Positions 11,468-19,646 of a stretch of DNA of 53,910 bases are shown here, piece after piece (the first letter of the stretch is position 1; every line of letters begins with the position of its first letter). Position numbers and translations under genes: made by a program. Source of the stretch: DATAQC01 sp051005135. Lineage in GTDB: Bacteria; Actinomycetota; Acidimicrobiia; Acidimicrobiales; AC-14. Where the stretch lies: positions 1 to 53,910 of the forward strand of contig JBPCJQ010000018.1 in assembly GCA_051005135.1 (NCBI GenBank). The letters are read 5' to 3'. Under the pieces are notes generated by a model that worked only from the letters and a program-made list of their open reading frames with translations, was not told the origin of the DNA and ran no database searches.

Positions 11468-12013
11468 TCAAAGGGCGGAAACGGTACCTACGGCGGCGCG
11501 CACCTGGGCCTGGCGTCGGTCTATGGGCCCGGTGAGGGTGTCGTAGGCCACGTCGGCGAGCTCCAGGAGGTGGCGGATACGCCCGTCGATGTCGGCCTGG
11601 AACCAGGTGTCGTCGGGGCGGAGGCCGTCGAGGACTATGGGGAACTCCACGGGCAGGTAGAAGACATGGTCGTATCGGGCCCGGAGGTCGCCGGTTGCGA
11701 TCTGCCGTGCTTCGACCCACAGGTGGTCCTCCTTACGGGGGGGCCGGTCCTGGTCCATGACCCAGTCGGCGTAGGCCAACACGTCGTAGATGGACCGGTC
11801 GGCCACGAAGTGGTCGTGGGACGCCTCGGCCCGCCACTGCTTGAGGAAGATGAGGGTCTCGGTCTCCGCAGTGGCGTTCTGGTCGAGGGGGAAGCCCAGC
11901 TCCACCACCTCCCGGGCCACCTCGGGGAGCAGCGGGTAACCCCATTCCCGGGCGAAGAGGTTGGCCAGGGTGGTCTTGCCGGTCGAGAACGAACCTACGA
12001 ACGCGATCTTCAT
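11468..12013 (-). CDS. P-loop ATPase/kinase of the NadR-C/AAA_28 type
   Basis: A 181-residue cytoplasmic P-loop protein. It begins MKIAFVGSFSTGKTTL with Walker A GSFSTGKT at residues 7-14. Further landmarks are LPEVAREVVELG, FVADRSIYDVLAYADW (Walker B-like DRS) and a lid-like arginine near GRIRHLLE. This pattern resembles the ribosylnicotinamide-kinase half of NadR and related small-molecule kinases; the substrate is unknown. The start at 12013 fits the family N-terminus. It is convergent with the DMFase-like gene, 4 bases apart. Confidence 0.78.
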   Translation of the reverse strand: MKIAFVGSFSTGKTTLANLFAREWGYPLLPEVAREVVELGFPLDQNATAETETLIFLKQWRAEASHDHFVADRSIYDVLAYADWVMDQDRPPRKEDHLWVEARQIATGDLRARYDHVFYLPVEFPIVLDGLRPDDTWFQADIDGRIRHLLELADVAYDTLTGPIDRRQAQVRAAVGTVSAL

Positions 12014-12118
12014 CGTGCCAGTGTGGCCGGGATTACGGTTCCTGCCGACAGGGCACACGAATGAGCACCGATAGGTTTCTGCCTGCCGGGGCCTCAAGAC
12101 GAAAGGGAAGGATCGACG

Positions 12119-12358
12119 ATGGCTGACGAAGACACGAGCAGCGCCGACGACGAGGAACAGACCGATTCGGGCAGCGATGACTCGGGCAGCGATGACTCGG
12201 GCAGCGAGGACGAGAGCAAGGACGCGACGCCCGGCCGGGGCGAGGAGACTGCCGGGGGCTCGGGCCGTCAGCGCCAGGAGGTGAGCGACACTAGTACCGA
12301 CGAGCAGGCACCGATCTCGGGCGCCCTGCCTGGTCCCGTCAACCCGCCCGAGGGCTAG
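12119..12358 (+). CDS. small acidic low-complexity protein
   Basis: A 79-residue, strongly acidic Ser/Asp/Glu-rich protein with three copies of a DSGSD unit (residues 16-30). No fold, signal peptide or known family is visible. A ribosome site (AAGGGAAGGA) sits just before the ATG, which supports translation. It lies between the divergent P-loop gene and mca. It is likely disordered. Confidence 0.55.
   Translation: MADEDTSSADDEEQTDSGSDDSGSDDSGSEDESKDATPGRGEETAGGSGRQRQEVSDTSTDEQAPISGALPGPVNPPEG
12164..12208 (+). repeat. 15-bp triple tandem repeat in acidic gene
   Basis: Three in-frame units of GAYTCGGGCAGCGAK (12164-12178, 12179-12193, 12194-12208) encode the DSGSD repeats of the small acidic protein. 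Confidence 0.9.
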
Positions 12359-12411
12359 CCCCCCGAAGCCGTCGGGAAGCAGGACGGCGGGGCGACGGTA
12401 CCGTTGGACCC

Positions 12412-13293
12412 ATGGACGAGCCCCGCCCCGCCGCCGACCGGCTCACCATTCTTGCCGTCCACGCCCACCCCGACGACGAGGCGTCGAAGGGAGCAGCGAC
12501 AGTGGCCCACTACCGGGCCGAGGGCGTGCACACCGTGCTGGTTTGCTGCACGGGCGGGGAGGCGGGCGACATCCTCAACCCGGCCATGGACCGTCCCGAG
12601 GTGCGCGAGCGCCTCCATGAGATCCGGATGGAAGAGCTGGCCCGGTCCACCGCGGTCATCGGCTACGACGAGGTGGTGATGCTCGGCTACCGCGACTCGG
12701 GCATGCCGGGCACGCCCGAGAACGAAGACCCCCGCTGCTTCGCCCGCGCTCCTTTCGAGGAGGCGGTAGGGCGGCTGGTGGCGGTGATCCGGCGCGAGCG
12801 GCCCCAGGTGATGGTCACCTACGCCGACGACCAGCAGGGCTACCCTCATCCCGACCACCTGCGGGTACACGACATCACGGTTCCTGCTTTTCACGCTGCC
12901 GGCGACCCTGATGCCTATCCCGACGTCGGGCCACCGTGGCAGCCGCTGAAGCTGTACTACGTGGCGTGGTCACGGGCTCGCATGCTGACGATCCACCAGA
13001 CGTTCCTCGACTTGGGTCTCGAGTCACCGTTCGACGAGACGTGGTTCGAGCGGCCCGACCACGACGACCGGATAACCGCCCGCCTCGACGTCTCCGAGCA
13101 CGACGACGTCCGCCGTTCGGCCCTGCTCGCCCACGCCACCCAGATCGACCCCGAGTCGCCCTTCTGGTTCGGGCTCCCTCCTGGCACCGTCGCCTACCGC
13201 TACGACGACTACATCCTGGCCGCCAGCATGGTCGAGACAGAGACGCCCGAGGACGATCTGTTCGCTGGCGTACGCGAGCGGGTCGCGCCCTAA
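12412..13293 (+). CDS. mca: mycothiol S-conjugate amidase
   Basis: A 293-residue member of the PIG-L/LmbE zinc amidase family, closest by eye to Mca, which cleaves mycothiol conjugates in xenobiotic detoxification. Zinc-site motif HAHPDDE lies at residues 17-23 and the third ligand motif YPHPDH at 144-149. The segment GYRDSGMPGTPEN and the late DDRITARLDVSEHDD are typical of Mca rather than MshB. Length agrees with the family. It implies a mycothiol-producing actinobacterium. It is followed 47 bases later by an SCP2 gene. Confidence 0.9.
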   Translation: MDEPRPAADRLTILAVHAHPDDEASKGAATVAHYRAEGVHTVLVCCTGGEAGDILNPAMDRPEVRERLHEIRMEELARSTAVIGYDEVVMLGYRDSGMPGTPENEDPRCFARAPFEEAVGRLVAVIRRERPQVMVTYADDQQGYPHPDHLRVHDITVPAFHAAGDPDAYPDVGPPWQPLKLYYVAWSRARMLTIHQTFLDLGLESPFDETWFERPDHDDRITARLDVSEHDDVRRSALLAHATQIDPESPFWFGLPPGTVAYRYDDYILAASMVETETPEDDLFAGVRERVAP

Positions 13294-13298
13294 CGCAT

Positions 13299-13315
13299 AG
13301 CTACCATCGGTAGCT
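13299..13315. promoter_or_regulatory. perfect 7-bp inverted repeat before the SCP2 gene
   Basis: AGCTACC-ATC-GGTAGCT, a perfect dyad with a 3-base centre, lies between the mca stop and the SCP2 gene start. There is no T-tract, so it reads more like an operator or an RNA hairpin than a standard terminator. Confidence 0.45.
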
Positions 13316-13340
13316 CGACGACCGACCGACAGGGGAGACC

Positions 13341-13727
13341 GTGCCCAAGTACCTCACCCAGGAGTGGCTCGACGCCCAGAAGGATCTGGCCCAGACCTTC
13401 CCCGAGCGCCCGGGAGCCACGGCCCGGATGCAGTACCACGTCACCGCCGGCCCCGACGGCGACATCCGCTACTACTGGGTGCTGGATGAAGGCAAGCTCG
13501 TCGAGTCGTCGCTCGGCGACGACGCCGACGCCGACTTCACCCTTACGCTGTCCTACGACGACAGCGTGAAGATGCAGAAGGGCGAGCTCGACCCCAACGC
13601 CGCTTTCATGCAGGGCCGTATGAAGGTCACCGGCAACATGGGCAAGCTGATGAGCCTGCTGCCTCTCACCCAGAGCCCCGAGTACAAAGCCATCCAGGAC
13701 GACATCCGCCACGTGACGGACTATTGA
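13341..13727 (+). CDS. SCP2 sterol-binding domain protein
   Basis: A 128-residue single-domain protein of the SCP2 fold, which binds lipids or acyl chains in a hydrophobic tunnel. Landmarks are YHVTAGPDGDIRYYWVLDEGK, DADADFTLTLSYDD and the C-terminal FMQGRMKVTGNMGKLMSLLP helix typical of the family. The GTG start at 13341 is preceded by GGGGAGA. The ligand is unknown. Confidence 0.85.
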   Translation: MPKYLTQEWLDAQKDLAQTFPERPGATARMQYHVTAGPDGDIRYYWVLDEGKLVESSLGDDADADFTLTLSYDDSVKMQKGELDPNAAFMQGRMKVTGNMGKLMSLLPLTQSPEYKAIQDDIRHVTDY

Positions 13728-13839
13728 GCTGATTCCCTAGGAGGATCGATCACGGTTTGGCGGTTCCTTTCGACCCTGCCGGCACATTCGAACTTGTGAA
13801 CGCCGCCCACCGCACGCCAACCGCGCTATTCTCGGGCGG

Positions 13840-14646
13840 TCAGCCGATCTGGTCGGTCGACGGCCGGGCGCCGTCGGTGCGGGCGAAGGAGTCGGGAACC
13901 GGGTACTGGCCGAGCACGAAGTTGAGGATGGCGGCATGCTGCATCTCCACCGGCTGGATGGACGCCGCCGTCTTGAGGGCGTTGTTGTTCTCGATGATGG
14001 CGATGCTGTTGAGGTACGTGGCGGCGGCCACGTTCTCCAACCCCAGGGCGAGCCGGGCCAGGCCGGCCACGTCGCTCACCTGGGCGAAGCCGGGATCGAC
14101 GACGCCCGATCGCAGGGTCTGGTCGATGCCTGTGACTGCCACCTTGCCGGCATTGGTGAGAATGGCGTTCCAGGCCGCGGCGTGGTCGGAGTGCTGGGCT
14201 TTCACGGTGCTGGCAAAGGTGGCTACCGCAGGCGGGACGGTGCCGAGCTTGCCGGCCGTGGCCGCGTCGAGCCCGGCCTGGTAGGTCTGCACCGCCAGGT
14301 TCTCGAGGGAGGCCGACAGGGCGGCGATGGCAAAATCGCCCGTGAGCGAGGTGCTGGCCGGGGAGGTGGTCGTCTCCCCGCTCGAGCTGCGCGTCGTCTT
14401 GGTGCTGCCACAGGCCGCCAGCGCCAGGGCGCCCACTAGTGCCCCGCCGCCGCCGAACAGCAGGCCCCGGCGGGTGGTCGGCGTCGACGCCCCGGTGCGG
14501 GCCGCGGCGCGCAGGTCGTCGACCCATGCGTCCACCGCCTCGTGCATGGCGGGAAGGGTGGCATGGTGCATCTCGTCGAGGTCGGACGTGGCCTGGCTCA
14601 GCTCGCTCTCGGATATCTGCATCACCTCCGAGCGCTTCGGCCTCAC
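13840..14646 (-). CDS. Tat/lipoprotein-type ferritin-like protein B
   Basis: A 268-residue exported protein. A cytoplasmic-looking stretch of about 57 residues precedes a TRRGLLFGGGGALVGALALAAC export region: twin arginines 59-60 and lipobox LAAC (Cys79). The mature part is a ferritin-like helical domain with repeated SLENLAVQTY- and GLENVAAATY-type helices (Glu and Tyr in similar positions) and EMQHAAIL near the end. It starts inside the stop of the paired gene (ATGA overlap, 14643-14646). Confidence 0.78.
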   Translation of the reverse strand: MRPKRSEVMQISESELSQATSDLDEMHHATLPAMHEAVDAWVDDLRAAARTGASTPTTRRGLLFGGGGALVGALALAACGSTKTTRSSSGETTTSPASTSLTGDFAIAALSASLENLAVQTYQAGLDAATAGKLGTVPPAVATFASTVKAQHSDHAAAWNAILTNAGKVAVTGIDQTLRSGVVDPGFAQVSDVAGLARLALGLENVAAATYLNSIAIIENNNALKTAASIQPVEMQHAAILNFVLGQYPVPDSFARTDGARPSTDQIG

Positions 14647-15491
14647 TTGGTGCTCCCTTCGGCCATCGATCGAGCCTGGTCGGTCTTCTGGAATGACTCG
14701 GGGAACCCAACCTTGCCGGCGGCATCGGGCAAGTTGGCCACGTTGGCCGGGTCGAGGGTGACCAGGTCGGGCCGGTTCGCTTCCACCAACGCCTTGGCGG
14801 CCAGCAGGATGGACACGTGCTGGGCTTCGACGCCCATGATGCTGGCGGTGATCTTCTTGGCGTTGGCGTCGTTGAGCGCGGCCACGTTGTTCTGGTAGGT
14901 GGAAGCGGCGCCCTGTTCGAGGGATATGGCCAGGTCGACCACCTTGGGCAGCGAGCTGAGGTCGGCCTTGTTGACCATGCTGGCGAGCACGGGGTCGGGG
15001 TCGGCTTGAGGTTTGCCCCCCAGCTTGGACACCGCGTCGTTGAAGGCGGCACCATGCTCGGCGTGCTGGTCCCTTGTCTTGGAAACGAACGCCTTGACGG
15101 TGGCCCCGGCCCCGGCGCCGCCGACGAAGTCGAGGGTGAGGGCCTTGGTGTAGGTGGCGACGGCCAGGTTCTCGATGGACGCCGACGTCTGCAGCATCTG
15201 CACGTCGAGGGCCTGGTCGGCGAAGGCCGGCGCCTCCATCATGCCCAGCAGCGCCCCGCCGAACCCGTAGGCGGCCAGCGCTCCGCCCGCGACCAGGCTG
15301 GCCCGCATCAGCCGACGACGGTCGACCGCGAAGACGGCAGCCTCGTCGGGGTCGACCCCGCCTCGGGCTCGGCGCTCCTGTCCCAGCTCCACCAGCTCGG
15401 CCAGGGGCTGGCGCGTCGTGCGCATTGCGTCGGACTGCAGGTCTTGGGATTCCTCGATGAGCCCGAGGAGCGCCCGGTCGTCAAAAGACAC
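14643..15491 (-). CDS. Tat-type ferritin-like protein A
   Basis: A 282-residue exported ferritin-like protein and probable partner of the downstream gene. DRRRLMRASLVAGGALAAYGFGG (residues 57-79) is a Tat-like signal placed after an unusual 56-residue leader. The mature domain has SIENLAVATYTKAL, DQHAEHGAAFNDA and GVEAQHVSILLAAKAL, with regularly spaced Glu/His residues as in ferritin-like di-metal proteins. The GTG start at 15491 follows a GGAGG site. It is divergent from the sigma factor gene. Confidence 0.78.
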   Translation of the reverse strand: MSFDDRALLGLIEESQDLQSDAMRTTRQPLAELVELGQERRARGGVDPDEAAVFAVDRRRLMRASLVAGGALAAYGFGGALLGMMEAPAFADQALDVQMLQTSASIENLAVATYTKALTLDFVGGAGAGATVKAFVSKTRDQHAEHGAAFNDAVSKLGGKPQADPDPVLASMVNKADLSSLPKVVDLAISLEQGAASTYQNNVAALNDANAKKITASIMGVEAQHVSILLAAKALVEANRPDLVTLDPANVANLPDAAGKVGFPESFQKTDQARSMAEGSTK

Positions 15492-15553
15492 CCGAGAAGT
15501 ACCTCCGTGGATCGTGGCCGCGAACCAGGGTACGCCCCCAGCCCGTCACCTGG

Positions 15554-16207
15554 ATGAAGCCGCGTCCCCGATTGATGCGCTCATCCGGCGAAGGGGGCGG
15601 TGACGAACCAACGCATGCCGTGGCTCCGATGTCTCTGACCGACGCCAGCGATGCTGCGCTGGTGGTGGCCATCGGGCGCTGGCGTCAGGACGCCCTGGCC
15701 GAGGCCTATCGCCGCCATGCCGGTGCCGCCTTCGCCCTGGCCCGGCGCCTCATCGTCGACCGGGAACTGGCCGAGGAGGTCCTGCAGGAGGTCTTCCTGC
15801 GCCTGTGGAACCAGCCCGAGCGTTTCGACCCGGAGCGGGGGAGCCTGCGATCCTACTTGTTGGCCCAGACCCACGGGCGGGCTGTCGACCTCCTGCGCTC
15901 GGAGATCTCTCGCCGGCGTCGTGAGGAGCGAGAGGCCAGAGAGACGGCCGAGCACGGCACCGACATCGAGCGCGAGGTGATCGATCGCAGCATGGCCGAG
16001 CAGGTCCAGGGGGTGGTCGCAGGCCTCCCCTTCGACGAGCGCAGGGCAATCGAACTGGCCTACTTCGGGGGCCATACCTACAGGCAGGTCGCCGTCCTCT
16101 TGGAGCAACCCGAGGGTACGGTCAAGAGCAGGATCAGGTCGGGTTTGCGCCGTATGCGCCAGGACCTGGTGGAGGCAGGGGTGAGCGTGTCATGGGCCGA
16201 GAGCTGA
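15554..16207 (+). CDS. ECF RNA polymerase sigma factor (SigK/SigL-like)
   Basis: A sigma-70 family ECF factor. Region 2 covers about residues 45-115 (AEAYRRHAGAAFALARRL, LAEEVLQEVFLRLWNQP, GSLRSYLLAQTHGRAVDLLR) and region 4 about 150-205 (LPFDERRAIELAYFGGHTYRQVAVLLEQPEGTVKSRIRSGLRRMR). It directs transcription of envelope or redox-stress genes when freed from the adjacent RskA-type anti-sigma factor. The start is uncertain: ATG 15554 gives 217 residues, but ATG 15629 (MSLTDASDAALV) sits closer to where homology starts. Confidence 0.9.
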   Translation: MKPRPRLMRSSGEGGGDEPTHAVAPMSLTDASDAALVVAIGRWRQDALAEAYRRHAGAAFALARRLIVDRELAEEVLQEVFLRLWNQPERFDPERGSLRSYLLAQTHGRAVDLLRSEISRRRREEREARETAEHGTDIEREVIDRSMAEQVQGVVAGLPFDERRAIELAYFGGHTYRQVAVLLEQPEGTVKSRIRSGLRRMRQDLVEAGVSVSWAES

Positions 16208-16971
16208 GCAGGGACCTGAGCCATGTCGAGGCGGCCGAGCTCTTGGGCGCCTTCGCCCTCGACGCCCTCGAGGCCGACGAGCGCGACGCCGTGGCGCGCC
16301 ACGTCTACGGCTGTGGTGCCTGCCAGGCGGAGGTCTCGGCCCATCGCGAGGTGGTGGCCTTCCTCGCCCCCGGCTGGGCATCGGCGCCGGCAGGCGTCTG
16401 GGAGCGCATCGCCGGGTCCCTGGAAGAGGCTCCGCCCCCGCTCACCATGCCGCCTGCGGCACCGGTCGCCCCGGTGGTGGCCATTGAAGCACGAGGCCGC
16501 CGGTGGCGCCCGGCGCAGGTCGCAGCAGCCATGGTGGCGGTAGCGGCGTTGGCTCTGGTCGCTGTGCTGGGCCTCAAGGTGGTCGACGACGGCCGGCGCA
16601 TCGACCAGATGAAGGAGCAGGCTCGGGGCACCGAGCTCGACCGCACCGTGCGGGCCGCGGAGGCCGACCCCTCGGCCCGGCGCATCACCCTGAAGAAGAC
16701 CGATGGCACGCCCGGCTGGTCGGCCGTCTTCTTGCCGGATGGCACGGGCTACCTGGTCGACGCCCGCCTTCCCGACCTGCCCTCCGACCGCACCTACCAG
16801 CTGTGGGCCCTGGTGGGCACCAGCCGAATCTCGGTGGGTGTCCTCGGCCCCAAGGGGGTCCCCGCCGGCTTCCGGGCGCCCCCCACTGCCTCCGGCTTCG
16901 CCCTCACCACCGAGGTCGCCGGTGGCGTGGTGACCAGCACCAACGACCCGGTGGTGGTCGGCAAGTTCTAA
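16192..16971 (+). CDS. RskA-type anti-sigma factor
   Basis: A 259-residue single-pass membrane protein. The N-terminal zinc-associated anti-sigma domain has the H37-x3-C41-x2-C44 motif (HVYGCGAC). A transmembrane helix lies at about 105-127. The outer C-terminal domain carries the RskA signature (YQLWALVGTSRISVGVLGP). It holds the partner sigma factor until regulated proteolysis. It overlaps the sigma gene by 16 bases, as expected for a co-translated pair. Confidence 0.92.
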   Translation: MGRELSRDLSHVEAAELLGAFALDALEADERDAVARHVYGCGACQAEVSAHREVVAFLAPGWASAPAGVWERIAGSLEEAPPPLTMPPAAPVAPVVAIEARGRRWRPAQVAAAMVAVAALALVAVLGLKVVDDGRRIDQMKEQARGTELDRTVRAAEADPSARRITLKKTDGTPGWSAVFLPDGTGYLVDARLPDLPSDRTYQLWALVGTSRISVGVLGPKGVPAGFRAPPTASGFALTTEVAGGVVTSTNDPVVVGKF

Positions 16972-16998
16972 CCGGCTGAGCCCCCGTCGTTCAGCCGG
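16972..16998. terminator. hairpin terminator between convergent rskA-type and deacetylase genes
   Basis: A perfect 8-bp stem CCGGCTGA/TCAGCCGG (16972-16979, 16991-16998) with an 11-base loop begins right after the anti-sigma stop and spans the opposite gene's stop codon. Its position between convergent genes suggests bidirectional termination, though there is no T-tract. Confidence 0.6.
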
Positions 16999-17830
16999 CC
17001 CTTTGCAGGTCGCGGAGCTCCCGGTAGCCGATAAGGGTGGCACCGGAGCGCTGGACGAGGGCACGCAGGGTGGAGTGGCCCGTGACCAGGTCGTGGTCGT
17101 CGACGCGTCCCGCCCAGCTGGGGTCGAGAGCTCGCAGCTCGGCGGAGTCGACCCCGGGGTGCACGCGCAGCTCGGTAACGCCGGGCTGCAGGTCGGACAA
17201 GGCCCGCTCCACCGCCCGCCGGCTGCCGACGCCCCGGGCCCGGACCACTTGGTCGGGTGAGATAACGCCCTCGTCGGCCGCCAGGCGGCGGAACGGGAAG
17301 CCCACCGTCCTCTCGGCCGATGCGTCGCCCAGGCGAACGGGCAGGCCGAAGTCGACGGCCAGCTCGAGATAGATGTCGAAGAACTCGGGACGCAGCTCCA
17401 GGGTGCCGAGATGAGAGTCGAGGTGGCTCACATCGAAACCCCAGTAGATGGCTCGTTCCACCTGGGCCCGCAGCTCCCGGCGCACCTCATCGAGGTCGGC
17501 ATGGTCCCAGGCGTCTCGCAAGGTGCGCGGGAACCCGCCGTCGCCGTCGAGCAGCGACGGGGCGTGGGTGATGGGGCCCCAACGGAAGAGCTCCAGCTCG
17601 GAGTTGAGGGTGAGATGGACGCCGACGTCTTCACCGCGGTAGCGCGACGCCGCGTCGCGTGCCCATGGGCAGGGAACCATGAGGCTCGCACTGGTGGCCA
17701 CGCCGTCTCGCAGGGACTCGTATATGCCGACATTGACGGCATGGCAGCACCCGAGGTCGTCACAGTTGACGATCACCAGGCGGGCATCGGCCCGGTGACC
17801 CAGCCGCTCGGCCATCGTCGTCGATCGCAC
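16991..17830 (-). CDS. ChbG/HpnK (YdjC)-family carbohydrate deacetylase
   Basis: A 279-residue protein with the YdjC fold. Metal-binding DD is in VNCDDLG (residues 21-27), then VHLTLNSE, VSHLDSHLG and VTELRVHPGVD supply the histidines and acids of the active site. Family members deacetylate chitooligosaccharides or hopanoid/N-acetyl sugars; the substrate is not fixed here. The start at 17830 gives a long N-terminus; MAERLGH at 17815 is an alternative. Confidence 0.87.
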   Translation of the reverse strand: MRSTTMAERLGHRADARLVIVNCDDLGCCHAVNVGIYESLRDGVATSASLMVPCPWARDAASRYRGEDVGVHLTLNSELELFRWGPITHAPSLLDGDGGFPRTLRDAWDHADLDEVRRELRAQVERAIYWGFDVSHLDSHLGTLELRPEFFDIYLELAVDFGLPVRLGDASAERTVGFPFRRLAADEGVISPDQVVRARGVGSRRAVERALSDLQPGVTELRVHPGVDSAELRALDPSWAGRVDDHDLVTGHSTLRALVQRSGATLIGYRELRDLQRAG

Positions 17831-17839
17831 CCGGTGACG

Positions 17840-18385
17840 CTAGCTCCGGGCGGCCTCGAGCGGCGACGCCGGATCACGACAGCGGCTCCACAGGCCGCGG
17901 TGGGCTTGGCGGGCTTCGGCAGCGGCGGCCACGAAGTCGTCGGCGTGGGCCACGTTGGGCGGGAAGGTATAGGGGAGGGCGAAACCCTCGCGAGCCAGGG
18001 CGAGGTTCACGAACAGCCCGTCGGCGTCGCGGTAGACGTAGGCCAGCAGGCGCTTGTAGCGGTCACGCAGCTCGGCGTCGCGCTCGAGGCGGACCCTGGT
18101 GCCCGGTGGCACCAGAGCTTTGGTTCGGGCCGATGCCTCCAGGGCGAAGCACTGGACGGGCGTGCGGGGCTTCACCGATTCGGGCGTGTCGATGCCGATG
18201 AGCCGCACTCGTTCGTCGGTGCCGCCCACCCGGACGACAACGGTGTCGCCGTCGACGACGCGTACGACGGTGGCCGTAGCCGGGCCAGCCGCGGCGCGAG
18301 AGGTGGTCGAGCGGGCAGAGCCGGCGCACGCCGCCACGGCCAGGACGAGGGCCACGATGGCCGTGATGGGAACGAGGCGGGGCAC
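17840..18385 (-). CDS. thermonuclease-family lipoprotein
   Basis: A 181-residue secreted staphylococcal-nuclease-like protein. A signal peptide with lipobox AVAAC (Cys20) is followed by the SNase domain: VVDGDTV (44-50), RLIGIDTPES (61-70) with catalytic Arg and Glu, and the RDRYKRLLAYVY segment with the second arginine. It is expected to cut DNA or RNA at the cell surface in a Ca-dependent way. The GTG at 18385 is preferred over ATG 18475 because GGAGG stands 7 bases upstream and the signal peptide then lies at the N-terminus. Confidence 0.87.
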   Translation of the reverse strand: MPRLVPITAIVALVLAVAACAGSARSTTSRAAAGPATATVVRVVDGDTVVVRVGGTDERVRLIGIDTPESVKPRTPVQCFALEASARTKALVPPGTRVRLERDAELRDRYKRLLAYVYRDADGLFVNLALAREGFALPYTFPPNVAHADDFVAAAAEARQAHRGLWSRCRDPASPLEAARS

Positions 18386-18487
18386 GGCACACCTCCGGGA
18401 GTCGTCACGCAGGAGGCGGCCGGGGCCGCGAGGCGGTCGGGCGATGCCGACGTCGGGGGTCATGGTGGCAGACATCGTGAGCGCTGG

Positions 18488-18676
18488 CTAGGCCGCCTGG
18501 CGGCCGGCCCCGCGCAGGGCCTGGCGAGCCAGTTCCAGGCCCCGACGCCCGATGTCGCGGGTGCGCTGGTCGAGCGCCCATGCCGGCTCGGGCGTTTGGG
18601 CGGCGTCACCATCACCGGTTTGCACCAGGGTGAGCTGTTGTTCCATGTCGCCCAGAATGACAGGGGGGTGTGACAT
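18488..18676 (-). CDS. small conserved-looking hypothetical protein
   Basis: A 62-residue protein with the motif WALDQRTRDIGRRGLELARQALR in its C-terminal half, which I recall as typical of short uncharacterised actinobacterial proteins. Charged and helical, no membrane segment. A second possible start (MEQQLTLVQ) is at 18646. It has no obvious partner. Confidence 0.5.
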   Translation of the reverse strand: MSHPPVILGDMEQQLTLVQTGDGDAAQTPEPAWALDQRTRDIGRRGLELARQALRGAGRQAA

Positions 18677-18836
18677 TTACGCCTGCGACGCCTACCAAAG
18701 CCCCGGCGACCCACTTCACCGGTCGAGATTGGCTAGGGTGGGGAGCGCACCGACAGGGTCGCCGCAGGTGTGGGTGATCTTGTTTCCGCAGGCTAGTGAA
18801 GGAACAGGTCGGCCCATCCGGGCGTTGGAGACGGTG

Positions 18837-19025
18837 ATGAGCGAGATTCTCGACAACGATGCGATCAACCAAGCGGTGGAGATCATCGATCGCAGCCTGG
18901 GCACCCTTCACACCCGGGAGCTGGTGTCGGCCTCGGAGATGTCCGACCTCTTGCTCGACATGCGCTCGCTGCTCGTAGCTGACCTCGCCAAGCTGGGCGA
19001 GCTAGAAGAGGCCGGGGTCAGCTGA
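18837..19025 (+). CDS. small hypothetical helical protein
   Basis: A 62-residue protein starting MSEILDNDAINQAVEI. It is amphipathic and rich in Leu, Asp and Glu, with heptad-like spacing in its second half (MSDLLLDMRSLLVADLAKLGELEE). No family recognised. The gene overlaps the convergent PAP2 gene end by 8 bases. Confidence 0.55.
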   Translation: MSEILDNDAINQAVEIIDRSLGTLHTRELVSASEMSDLLLDMRSLLVADLAKLGELEEAGVS

Positions 19026-19614
19026 CAGTCGGGGGGCTTTGTCCCCCAAAAACCCCCGGTCGTCCGGGATGGGCGGGCAACGGCATCACGCGCCTGACGG
19101 CCAGGCCAATGGCGGCGCCCAGAGCTGCACCTGCCACGACGTCGGAAGCGTGGTGGATGCGTACGTACAGGCGGCTGGTGGCCACCACCCCGGCCACCGC
19201 CCAGTAGAGCGGCCACAGGGGGTCACCCTCGGACAGGAGCACGGCGCTCGCGAAGGACGAGGTGGCGTGGCCGCTGGGGAAACTGCTGGTGAGGGGCCGG
19301 CGGAGCCGCTTGGGCCGATCGACCTCCCATGGTGGCCTCGAGCGACGAAATACCGACTTGACGACCCCGTTCACGAGAAAGGAGTCGGCGACCAGGCCCA
19401 TCCCCAGGCGTAGGGCGGCGCGCATGTCGTCGTCGGACCGCAGGGCCCGCATGGTGCCCAGGATCATCCAGACCAGGCTGAAATCCCCCAGGTCGGAGGC
19501 GGCATAGAACAGGTGGTCAGCCCCCCGGCGGCCTCGGATCCGGTCGAAGCCGGCTTCCACGGCGGCGTCGAAGCCGCGGATGCCGGCTCTGGCACGGGCG
19601 AGGTTTCGGGCCAC
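19018..19614 (-). CDS. PAP2-family phosphatase
   Basis: A 198-residue membrane protein with the complete three-part PAP2 signature: K86-x6-RP (KSVFRRSRP), PSGH at 113-116 and SR-x5-H-x3-D (SRLYVRIHHASD, about 147-158). Likely an undecaprenyl-pyrophosphate- or phosphatidate-type lipid phosphatase. The GTG start at 19614 (VARNLARARAGIRGF) is preferred; upstream codons run into the neighbouring nuclease gene. The C-terminal tail is encoded over the G/C-rich hairpin at 19031. Confidence 0.85.
   Translation of the reverse strand: MARNLARARAGIRGFDAAVEAGFDRIRGRRGADHLFYAASDLGDFSLVWMILGTMRALRSDDDMRAALRLGMGLVADSFLVNGVVKSVFRRSRPPWEVDRPKRLRRPLTSSFPSGHATSSFASAVLLSEGDPLWPLYWAVAGVVATSRLYVRIHHASDVVAGAALGAAIGLAVRRVMPLPAHPGRPGVFGGQSPPTVS
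19031..19047. terminator. possible G/C hairpin after the small hypothetical gene
   Basis: GGGGGG-CTTTGT-CCCCC forms a short stem-loop 6 bases after the stop at 19025. It is within the coding end of the convergent PAP2 gene and has no 3' T-tract on the plus strand, so termination is only a suggestion. Confidence 0.3.
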
Positions 19615-19646
19615 GCCGGGAACGGTAGCGGGGCCTGGGGGCGCCG

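Noticed and set aside
14643..16207. A two-component or transport operon around the sigma factor
   Set aside because: No kinase, receiver or transporter motifs exist in this interval; the genes are ferritin-like proteins and a sigma/anti-sigma pair.
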